A stretch of DNA of 38,397 nucleotides from Mycolicibacter acidiphilus (GTDB taxonomy: Bacteria > Actinomycetota > Actinomycetes > Mycobacteriales > Mycobacteriaceae): contig NZ_JAHCLR010000050.1 of NCBI RefSeq assembly GCF_018455725.1, positions 1-38,397 of the forward strand. Direction: 5' to 3'. The notes below the pieces were generated by a model that did no database searches, was not told the DNA's origin, and saw nothing but the letters and a program-made list of their open reading frames with translations. This document shows, piece by piece, positions 23,583 through 33,000 of the stretch. The position numbers were made by a program, and so were the translations under genes. Each line of letters starts with the position of its first letter. Position 1 is the stretch's first letter.

Positions 23583-25045
23583 CGTCGCTGCGCCGGAACA
23601 TCGACCACCTTGACGTCGACACTTGGGCCGCCCTGACCCGGAGGGCCGCACACGCAGCGGCGGAGGCCACTAAGAAGTCGGGTCTGGCTACACCGCCGGA
23701 TGTGCAGTCCGCGGCCGCGATGAGTGAGCCGGAGTTGGTGGAGCACCGGCGCAGCACCCCCGGTGCCCGACCGGCCCTGCCGACCGCCCGCCAGCAGATC
23801 ATCGCCGCCGAACATGCGCAGACCCTGGCCGAACATCGAGTGCGTGAGGCCGGCCACGATAAAGACGACGCACTGGCGGAGGCACAGACGGCGCGGGCAC
23901 AGGCGGCGGCATCGGCCACCGCCGCCGATGCGGCACGGGATCGTGCTCGCAGCGTTGAGGCCGAGGCAACCCGACTAGGTGAGCAGTACCGCGCTGAGCG
24001 GGTGGAGCTGCAGAAGCAGGTGGACCACCTGACCGCTGAGCTTGCGGCGGCGGTTTCCGAGGCCAAGTCGAATGCGGCGATCACGACTGAGCGTGTGGCG
24101 TCGGCTCAGAAACGTGCCGAGCAGCGCACTGCCGAACGCGATGCCGATCGAGCTGTTGCTCAACAGCAGCTCGATGCGCTGCGCAGCGAACTGGGGCAGA
24201 TCCGCTCTGCGGCTGATCGTGAGCGGGTGGCCGCGACAGAGCGTGCTGACGGGGTGGCGTTGAAACATGCCGCTGAGTTGACGGCCGCCCACCGGCAGGT
24301 GGAGCAGCTGCGCACCGAGCTTGCGGAGTTGGCTGCGTCTGGCGAAGCGGACCTGGCGGCTGCGGTGCAGCGCGAGCAGGCGGCGGTGGCGCGAGCCGAG
24401 CAGCGTGCCGCTGAGCGGGTCACCGACCGGGCTGCCGCTGAGCAGGAGGTGCAGGGTCTGCGGTCGTTACTTGCGCAGGCGCGCACCGATGCGCTCGCTG
24501 CCGAGGCGGCGGCGCGCGAGCAGCTCGATGCCGCTGAGGCGCGTGCCGATCAGCGTGCCGATGAGCGGGTAGCGGTGGAGCGCGAGCTGGCGGCCCTGCG
24601 TGCCGGGGTTGCCACTGCCGATCCGGGCGAGGGTGCATCGGATGGCGGTCTGTTGTTGATTCCGGTTGCGGCACTGCCGTTTCGCCAGCAGGTACAGGGT
24701 ATTGAGCAGGTGCTGGCGGCGTTGCATCAGCTCGATCATGTGCTGGGCATTGCCCGTGCCGGTGGGGTCTTGGTGGATTCGACGGCGCTGCGGCCGTGGG
24801 TGGGGGTCGTTCAGGCTGCCGCTGCGGCGGCGCGGTCGGAGTTCGGCGGTGATGGGTCCGCGCAGGAGGCGTCTGGCGTGTACGTCGATCGGGCACGGGT
24901 CGCGTGTTTGGTGCTGTTGGAGCGGGTTAGTGAGGCAGCGCAGCAGTTGCAGCACGCTGGCGGTGGGATCGGCGTTGTGGTGCAGATGCTGACCGATGCG
25001 GAGGTGCAGCGGTTGTACGACGTCGTGCAGGGCGTCGACCAGTAG
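23579..25045 (+). CDS. Long coiled-coil protein in the ImmA operon
   Basis: A 488-aa protein. Residues 75-345 are an almost continuous Ala/Glu/Arg/Gln coiled coil (for example VELQKQVDHLTAELAAAVSE). A separate C-terminal domain of about 130 residues follows, with LLLIPVAALPFRQQVQGIEQ, then LLERVSEAAQQLQ, then QMLTDAEVQRLYDVV. The GTG start overlaps the upstream stop. The layout is like SMC-type or KfrA-type scaffolds, but no ATPase motif is present. It is placed between a membrane protein and a metallopeptidase, and may link the membrane to a DNA- or protein-binding partner. That is inference from order only. Confidence 0.78.
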   Translation: MTSLRRNIDHLDVDTWAALTRRAAHAAAEATKKSGLATPPDVQSAAAMSEPELVEHRRSTPGARPALPTARQQIIAAEHAQTLAEHRVREAGHDKDDALAEAQTARAQAAASATAADAARDRARSVEAEATRLGEQYRAERVELQKQVDHLTAELAAAVSEAKSNAAITTERVASAQKRAEQRTAERDADRAVAQQQLDALRSELGQIRSAADRERVAATERADGVALKHAAELTAAHRQVEQLRTELAELAASGEADLAAAVQREQAAVARAEQRAAERVTDRAAAEQEVQGLRSLLAQARTDALAAEAAAREQLDAAEARADQRADERVAVERELAALRAGVATADPGEGASDGGLLLIPVAALPFRQQVQGIEQVLAALHQLDHVLGIARAGGVLVDSTALRPWVGVVQAAAAAARSEFGGDGSAQEASGVYVDRARVACLVLLERVSEAAQQLQHAGGGIGVVVQMLTDAEVQRLYDVVQGVDQ

Positions 25046-25055
25046 CTGGGTAGTG

Positions 25056-26276
25056 ATGGCGACGGTCGAGGTGTTCGGTCCGCGGGTCCGCCAGGCCCGT
25101 GTGCTGCGTCGGCTGTCGGGCACGGCGGTGATGGATCACCTTGGCTGGCACTCGCCGCGGCAGACCCGGCTGGAACAGGCCGACACCGCGGTATTGGATG
25201 CCACCGATTTTGACAGGTTGGCGGCGTTACTGCGGTTCCCCCCAGCATTTTTCACCACCGCCCCGGTGTCACGGGTCACCCCCCGCGACCTGTTGTTTCG
25301 GGCACCGAAGTCCACCACGGTCACCGAGAAGGAGTACCTGGCGGTGTTCGCCAACGTCGTGGGTGATCTGGCCGATCAACTCAACCGGCAGACCACACTT
25401 CCGGCGGTTCGCCTGGAGCCACTGCCGGCGGGCACCAATGTGGTCACTGCCGCAGCGCAAGCACGCCGGTGGCTGGGGGTGCAACCGCTGGCCCCGATCA
25501 AGCGGCTGACGTATGAGTTGGAGGCCGCCGGGGTACCGGTGGTGGTGCGAATGAAGCATTCTCGTTCCAGCGGGCACACCGACTGGGACAGTGTCGAAGA
25601 GCAGCCCGTCGGGTTGCTGACCGAAAAGCACCTGGGGTGCTCTGCCCGCACCGGCGATTACCGGCAACGCCCGGTGGTGCTCGTGCGCGGGATGGACTCC
25701 TGGGAACGCAGCCGCTGGACCATCGCCCACGAGATCGGGCATTTGGTGCTGCACCGCTACGGCGACGTCACCGACGACGAGGAACGGCAAGCCTCACAGT
25801 TCGCCTCGGAGCTGCTGGCACCGGCGGAGGCCATCGCCACGGAGATACCGGCCGTGCCGACCCTCAACGATCTGCTCGCTGTGAAGCTGAAATGGCGTAT
25901 CTCATTGGGGGCGTTGATCATGCACCTTCGCACCTCGAAACTTATCGATGAAGTGCGTGCTGAGACGTTGCAACGTCAGCTCTACACCCGCATCAATCCC
26001 GAGACCGGACACACCTGGGGGAAGACCGAACCGGGTTGGGACGCCTACCAACCTGAAAAGCCCCGTTTGCTGCGGCGGTGGCTGGGAGTCTGCTACGCCG
26101 GTGCCGAGTCGGCTGAGGCGCTGACAGCGCACAAGCTGATCTTTCCCACCGACCTGCTCGCCGACATCCTGGCCGGTCAAGGTGATGCGCCCAGCCGGAC
26201 GCCCATCGATATCGCCACTCCACCGCCGGGCACCGTGGTGCCACTGCACCGATCCCCTCAGCGGGTCGGCTCTTAG
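25056..26276 (+). CDS. HTH-ImmA/IrrE family metallopeptidase
   Basis: A 406-aa protein. Residues 5-65 are an XRE-like helix-turn-helix (RVRQARVLRRLSGTAVMDHL, then SPRQTRLEQADTAVLD). The ImmA/IrrE zinc-peptidase domain has HEIGH at 225-229 in WTIAHEIGHLVLH, with E243 in DEERQASQFASELLAP as the expected third ligand. Such proteins typically cleave a partner repressor and so relieve repression of mobile-element genes. ATG 25056 and GTG 25053 are both possible starts, and the ribosome site is weak. It is the last gene of the operon. Its stop overlaps that of the convergent PH-like gene by 4 bp. Confidence 0.92.
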   Translation: MATVEVFGPRVRQARVLRRLSGTAVMDHLGWHSPRQTRLEQADTAVLDATDFDRLAALLRFPPAFFTTAPVSRVTPRDLLFRAPKSTTVTEKEYLAVFANVVGDLADQLNRQTTLPAVRLEPLPAGTNVVTAAAQARRWLGVQPLAPIKRLTYELEAAGVPVVVRMKHSRSSGHTDWDSVEEQPVGLLTEKHLGCSARTGDYRQRPVVLVRGMDSWERSRWTIAHEIGHLVLHRYGDVTDDEERQASQFASELLAPAEAIATEIPAVPTLNDLLAVKLKWRISLGALIMHLRTSKLIDEVRAETLQRQLYTRINPETGHTWGKTEPGWDAYQPEKPRLLRRWLGVCYAGAESAEALTAHKLIFPTDLLADILAGQGDAPSRTPIDIATPPPGTVVPLHRSPQRVGS

Positions 26277-27025
26277 AGGCTGAGTCCGTCGTAGCCGTGG
26301 ATGTCGGTGCGTTCGCGGGTGTGTTCGCTGCGGTGCTGGTTGGCGTGGTGGGCGGTGTCGTGCAGGACGGTGCGGCGGCGTTCGGCGTCGGCGGCCGCGG
26401 TCTGGTAGGCGGTGGCGGTGTCGCGGGCTGCTCGGGCGGCGCTGGGGTGTGCCAGTGCGGCGAGTCGGTGGTCTTGTTCCCACCGGCGGCCGTAGAGGGC
26501 GTGGGCTGACCACAGGGCGACAGCTGGTGCTGCGGGTCCGTGCAGACGCAGTGGGGCGCTGTGGTTGTCGTGGAAGCTCAGTACGACGCTGCGCTGAGGC
26601 AGGTCAGGGTGGAACTCGGCGACGTCGTGGAACCAGAATGAGTTGTAGCCGGCGTCGGCGCGCTGACACAGGAGGCGATCGGTGGTGACCAGCACGGCGG
26701 CGGTGCGTTGGTGGCGCCAGGTGGGTTGGGCTGCGCGGTTGGCAGCTTTGTCTCGGTGGTTGTTGACGATGCGTTCGGCGGCGATCGCCCCGAGGACGCC
26801 CGTGGCGGTGGTGGCCAGAAACGGTGGGGTGAAGCGGCTGCGGTCGGTGGCACCGGGACCCAGGCGGGCGTAGCCGAGTTCGGCGGTGCAGCGCAGGGTC
26901 TCCCCTGGTGTGAGGATCGGCCCGAGGGCGAGTTGCTCACCAGGAGTTACGCCGTGGCGCAGTGCGTCAGCGGCGTCGTGGGCGTAGTCCCACCACGGGT
27001 CTTCCGGCGGCTGGTGAGGGTGCAT
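26273..27025 (-). CDS. PH-like domain protein after the methyltransferase-helicase gene
   Basis: A 250-aa protein. A short hydrophobic stretch (FLATTATGVLGAIAAERIV, about 70-88) precedes a strand-rich segment AAVLVTTDRLLCQRADA, then FWFHDVAEFHPDL, then SVVLSFHDN. This segment resembles a bacterial PH-like or GRAM-like domain. The C-terminus is a charged helix rich in His and Arg, ending YDGLSL. The ATG follows the TAA of the giant methyltransferase-helicase gene without any gap, so it is translationally coupled and probably works with that protein. Its function is unknown to me. Confidence 0.7.
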   Translation of the reverse strand: MHPHQPPEDPWWDYAHDAADALRHGVTPGEQLALGPILTPGETLRCTAELGYARLGPGATDRSRFTPPFLATTATGVLGAIAAERIVNNHRDKAANRAAQPTWRHQRTAAVLVTTDRLLCQRADAGYNSFWFHDVAEFHPDLPQRSVVLSFHDNHSAPLRLHGPAAPAVALWSAHALYGRRWEQDHRLAALAHPSAARAARDTATAYQTAAADAERRRTVLHDTAHHANQHRSEHTRERTDIHGYDGLSL

Positions 27026-30000
27026 TTACAGGCTCATTCCGTCGTCGAGGTCGCGGTCTTTGTCGGCGGCACGTTGCTGTTCGGCGCGGTGTTCTGCCGC
27101 GCGGTGTTCGCACGCTCGCAGGTAGGCGGCCCGGTAGGTGGCAGCATCATGGTGCTTCGATTGGGTGACGGTGTGTTCTGAGGGGTTCAGTTCCAGGCTC
27201 CAGCCGGGTTTGCGGCCGGCGGCGGCCATGCGTTCTTCGGCGGCGGCCTGTAGGGCTTGGGCGGCGTCGCTTTCGGCTTCGAGGCGCAGCACGGTGGTCA
27301 GCCGGGAAAGTTCGTCGCGTTTGGCGTCGAGTTCGTTCTGACTCTCGAACGGTGCGGCGACGGTGGTGGTCAGGTCGTCGACGGTGGCGGCCAGGCGGGC
27401 ATGTTCGGTTGTAAGCCACTGGTGGTGGTGTGGGATGTCTTTGAAGACGTTCTCGGCGCGTTGCAGCAGTCCGCGTGCTTTGGCGGAGCTGGTGTCGTCG
27501 AGGGTGGCGGTGGTGGCGGCGGCGATGTCGGCTTGTGGGATGCGTAGCCCGGCGGAGGGGATGTCGAAGGCGATCACGAGTTCGCCTTTGAGGTGTTCGC
27601 GGCGGGCCATCATGTCGTAGCCGTTGATGCTGACACCCAGGGGTCTGGTTTCCCAGGCGGCGGCGTTGCGTAAGGCGTGGAAGGTGCGTTGGCAGGCGTC
27701 GGCGAAGGGGCCGGCAGCGTCTTTGCGTTCGGCGAAGGATTGGCCGCCGATGTCGTAGGCGGTGGGCGCCTCGGCCCGGGCGGTGATCTGGTCGAGCACT
27801 GCGGTCAGGGTGTCCAGGGCGGTGCGGGTGTGGGCGAGTTCGGTGGCGGCCCGGGTGCGTTCGCGGTCGCGGCGCTCCCCTGCCTCACTGTGTGCGCGGT
27901 GCAGTGCGGTGAGGCGGGCGACGTCGTCTTGGAGTTGCACTTGGGTGACGTAGCGGGGGTCGCCGGTGGCCAGTGCTTTGGTTTCGGCGGCGGCGATGGT
28001 CATTTCACCGCCGCCGATGTCGTCGACTTCGCCGGCGGCCATTGCTGCGAGGTCGGCGACTTTGAGTTGCTCGATGTAGGCGGCTTTGGCTTCCACTTTC
28101 TGCCACATGACGGTGTCGTAGGTGCCTTCGGTGACGTAGTTGCAGATTTCGACGGTGGCGTTCTGGTTGCCCTGTCGGATGACTCGACCTTCGCGTTGTT
28201 CGAGATCTGCTGGACGCCACGGGACGTCGACGTGGTGCAGTGCGGTGGCGCGGGTCTGCACGTTGGTGCCGGTGCCCATTTTTTCGGTGGAGCCCAGCAG
28301 CACTGAGACGTTGCCGGTGTTGCAGGCGGCGAACAGGGCTTGACGGTCGGTGGGTCGTATGGCGTCGTGGATGAAGCGGATGGCCTCGGGGGGCATTCCG
28401 CGTTGTACGAGTTCGTCGCGGATGGCCCCGTAGATGGTGAAGACGCCGGGGTCTGCGCTGGGGGTGCCGCGGTCGCAGAACACGATCTGCAGCCCGCCGC
28501 GGCGTGCCATGGTGGCCCCGGTTTGGGCGTCGGTGTAGGTGTTGTCGGCGGTGGCGTGGTGGATGCGCATGATCTCGTCGGCGACGACGGCGGCGCGTGC
28601 GGTGCCGGGTGCGGGGGCGCCCATGTTGGCCAGGCGTGGGTCTAGGGAGACGTTGCGTCCGTCGGTGCTGATCTTGAGGATGTTGTCGATCTTGGCGCCG
28701 TCGCCGTGGGTCTTCAGTGCGCCGGCGCGGTGGCCGAGGTCGGCGACGAAGTCTTTGACTTCTTGGCTGGGGGTGACGGTGATGATGCGTCGTTTCCCGC
28801 CGGCGATGCTGGGCAGTTGGACCGCACCGCTGGCTTCGACGGCTTGGCGTTGGACGACGTCGGAGAACATTCGGGTCAGCTGCATCAGTTCGGCGACGTT
28901 GCCGAATTTGGCGAGCAGGTTGCGGGTGCGCAGCCCGATTCCGCTGGGGGGGACTTCGACGACTTGTTTGTTGGCGGTGAAGGTGCGGGCCCAGTCGTTG
29001 ATGTGGCCGACACCGGCGTGGTCGAGCAGGTCGGGGCGCAGGTATTTCTGCATGACGTAGAGCTCGCCGAGACTGTTGGCGACGGGGGTGCCGGTGGCGA
29101 AGGTTGCGACTCGGGCAACGGTTTCACCGTGCCCGGTGGCTTGTGCTTCGTCTTCGCGGCGTTCGCGCAGCAGTCGCAGTTTCATGGCGAGGCCTTCTGC
29201 TTTGCCGACGCCGGTGTGGGCGAGTTCTTCGATGTGGGTGGTGCGTCGCAAATTCTTGTATCGGTGGGCTTCGTCGATGAAAAGGTAGTCGGCGCCGCTT
29301 TGCTCGAAGGTGAGGCTCTGGTCCTTGGCGTCTTGTTTGGTCAGTGCGTCGAGCTTGTCTTGGAGTTTCTTGACTTGCTTTTCGATGCGCTTCTGGGTGG
29401 GTTTGCTGAATTCGGCGCCGGGCGCGGTCAGGGCGGCCCGCATTTCGGCGATTTCGTCGTCGATGTAGCGGCGGTGGGTGGCTGGGCTGACGCCGATGAG
29501 CCCGAATTGGCTTTCGGCCATGATGACCATGTCCCAGTCGTCGGCGGCGGACTGGGCGATGAGCCGGTTGCGGGCTTCGCGGTCGGTGCTGGCGTCGCCG
29601 ATGAGGACGCGGGCGCCGGGGTACCACCACTTGGCTTCGGCACCGACCTGTTCGATGATGTGGTTGGGTACGACGATCCAGGGCTGCCGTGCCAGGCCCA
29701 GGCGCCGCAGTTCCATGGCGGCCATGAACATGGTGCCGGTCTTGCCGGCTCCGACGACGTGGTCGAGGAGCACGGTGGGTTCGGCGAGGATGCGGGCGAC
29801 TGCGTCGCGTTGGTAGCTGTGGGGGACGAACCGTTCTGATTTGCCGGGGAAGGTCAGGCCAGCCCCGTTGTATCGGGGTGGGACGATGCTGTTGAAGCGG
29901 CGGTTGTATTCGCTGACCAGGGTGTCGCGGCGCTGCTCGTTTTCGAACACCCACGCCTTGAATCGTTCGTCGAGGCGGGCGGCCTTGGCTTGGGCGGCGA

Positions 30001-33000
30001 TGGTTGCGTCACCGTCGATCGGTGGTGGCCCGGATGCGTCTTCTTCGGCGGGGGCTCGCACGATGATCGTTTTGCTGTTGCATACCGCGTCGAGCAGTTC
30101 GATGGCGTCTTTGGCTGGGGTGCCGAAGGTTTCAGTCATGGCAACGCTCTCGCGTTCCCATCTCGGGCATTCGAAGGTCCAGGTGCCGCCGACGTGGTCA
30201 GCGGTGATGCGCTGGGCGCCGAGGACTTCGCGGACGAAGGCGATGTGGTGTTCGACGCCGATCCAGCTTGCTCCGAGGCGGGCGGTGATCTGGGAGGCGG
30301 TGCGGTCTTCGGGCAGAACCGCGGCCAGGGCGCTGGCGTAGTCGCGGTAGATCGGGTTGTCGGTAACGGCGTCGGTGGCGCGGGCGAGTTTGTCGCGCAC
30401 GTTGCCCGACAGGGCGGTCGTGGCCGGGATCAGCTCGCTCGGATCGTTCAGGGAGGGAAAGACCAGGCCGTTGAGTTGATCGCGGGTGGTTTCTTGGTCT
30501 TGGTGTAGCAGTTCGGCGATGCGGGTGACGTCGACTTGGTTGCGTTCGCCTAGGCAGACGGCCAGGGCTTCGTCGATGGTGTCGCAGTGCTCGACGACGG
30601 CGGCGGGGCCGAGGACGTCGATGGTGAAGATCGGGGCTTTGCGGACCTCACCGGTGTCGTTGTCGATGGCCTCCAGCGATGACAGCTGTCCCCAGCCGGG
30701 GTCGGCGCGCAGGGCTGCGATGATGTGGGCGCTGCGTTTGCTGGGGGTTGATTCCGCCCAGGCTTGCTCGTCCCATTCTGCGAGCAGGTCGGCGGGGACT
30801 GGCCCGTCGTAATCGCCGGCGGCTTTGCGCCATGCTTCTTCGGCCTTCTCGACTCGCTTGTCGTGTTTTTCGAGGCTGATCGGTTGGGGGGTGGTCCATT
30901 TGAACCGGCCGATGGGTCCGTGCTTGGTGACGTAGGTGTCGTAGAGCCGGTTGAGATGGGTGCGTAGGCGTTCACGGTCGCCGACGGCGGCTTGGTCGCG
31001 TTGGGAGCCGATGAGTGCTTCGGCGGCGTCGCGGATGGCGAGCAGTTCGCGTGTTTCGGCCAATCGGGTTTTCGGTGCGTTCACGGTTGACCATTGGTGG
31101 CCGGTCCAGTTTTGCAGGCTCTGGCTGGTGGTGTCGTAGCGCAGGCTGTGCAGGCGGGGTCGTTGGGCTTCGGTGGCGGCGGTGACCAGCCCGCCGGCGA
31201 AGGAGATTTCGCCGGGGTCGATCAGGGTGCCTGGCAGGGCGGTGAAGGACCGGTCGCTGTCTTGTGCGGCGTCGTTGATGATTCTGGTTAGGCGTTGTGT
31301 GACGGTGTCGGCGAGGTTGGTGAGGGTGTCGGCTTCTACGCGTAGGGTTTGTGCCCCGAATTGGCCGCTGCCTGCGGTCAGGGTGCCCAGGATGTTGTGG
31401 GGGTGCTGGTGGAAGTAGTGGTTGATGGATATGTCGGTGGCGGTGGTGCCGTCGGCGGTGGTGAGGTCGTTGATGGGGCCGCTGGTCAGCCAGTCGGTGT
31501 GATTGGGGTTGAGGGTGCGCCCGGGTTCGCGGCGGCGCAGGACGAGAATGTCGGTGATGACGTCGGTGCCGGCGACTCTTGCGAACGCTTTGGTGGGCAG
31601 GCGCACGGCCCCGATAAGATCGGCGACCTTCGACAGTGCGGTGCGGGCCTTGGGGTCGATGGCGTCCATGGTGTAGCGGCTGGTTAGCAGCAGTGCGTAG
31701 CCGCCTGGTGCGGTCAGGCGCAACGATTTGATGATGAAGTGGTTGTGGATGGAGAAGCCCTGCGGGTTGTAGATGGGGTCGGCGACCCGAAAGTCGCCGA
31801 ACGGTACGTTGCCGACGACGGCTGCGAAGGTTGATTCGGGCAGGCGTGTGGTTTCGAAGCCTTCGAGGCGGACTTGGGCTGAGGGGTACAGGCGGGCGGC
31901 CACGGCGGCGGTGATGGGGTCGCTTTCGACTCCGACCATTTCCGCACCGGCTGGTGCCAGGCCGATGAAGTTGCCTGACCCGCACCCGGGTTCGAGGACA
32001 CGGTCGCCGGCGAAACCGGCGTCGGTGAGTGCCTGCCACATGGCCGCGGCGATGGCGGGATCGGTGTAGTGAGCATTGAGGGTGCTTGCCGAGGCGGACC
32101 GGTACTGGTCGGTGGTGAGGTGTTCTTTGAGGTAGTCGCGTTGGGTTTGGTAGGTGTCGATGCGTTCGTCGAAGACTTCTGGGGTGGCTCCCCACCCCGA
32201 CCAGCGGGCCAGCACTTCTTGTTCAGTGCCGGTGGCGGGGCGGTTTTCGGTGTCGAGGCGGGCCAAGGTGTCGATGACGGCCAGGTTGGCGTCGATGCGG
32301 GCTCTGGTGCCCGAGGGCACCCAGATCTGGGTGCCGGGTTGGAAATCGCGTGCCGGTTGGGGGCTGGGCTCGACGGTCGCGGTGTCGGTGATCGCCGGTG
32401 CGGGCGCTACTCCCCCACCGGGTTCCCCCGCCTCTGGGGCCGGTCGGTGCGGTGCTGGCCCTTGGGGGGCTGCGTCGGTGGCGCCGTGGGTTCCGGTGGG
32501 GGCTTCGGTGGCGCGTCGTGGGCGCAGTGGGCTGCCACCGGGGTCAATGACCCGAGGGTCGGTGGGCTGGTCGAGGTCGTCGTCGCCGAACAGGGACAGT
32601 TGATCGTCGGCGGGTTGTTCGCGGGTTTTGGGCTTGCGCCGGGCCGGCGGTTTTACCTGCCCTCGGGCGGGTAGCCCATCGTGGTCAGGTCGGCGTTGAT
32701 CTGGTCGATCAAGGTTTCGGCCAGCAGGTGCCGTGGGCTGTCCGGCACCGCCAGGCCCTCTTGCCACCGGTGTGCCACCAGAATCGCCGCCACGACCCGA
32801 AACATCGTGCTGAACTGCTCCGGCGGCCACACCTGATCGACCAGGTCGTCCATTTCGTCGGTCGGCTCGATCGTCCGGTATCGCAGGTGTCGCCACCGGT
32901 CGGTCCACGGAATGCCGGTCACCACCGGTGGGGTCGCCTCGCTCGGCGTCGGCAACTCCCCCAGTTCGGGTTCGGGAATCGTGTCGTAGAGTTCGCTGCG

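Noticed and set aside
28706-29839. 377-aa plus-strand open frame opposite the helicase domain
   Set aside because: It is an antisense shadow of conserved helicase motifs on the minus strand.
30972-32195. 407-aa minus-strand frame rich in His and Arg inside the methyltransferase region
   Set aside because: The overlapping frame carries the methyltransferase motifs. The His/Arg-rich composition is that of a shifted frame.
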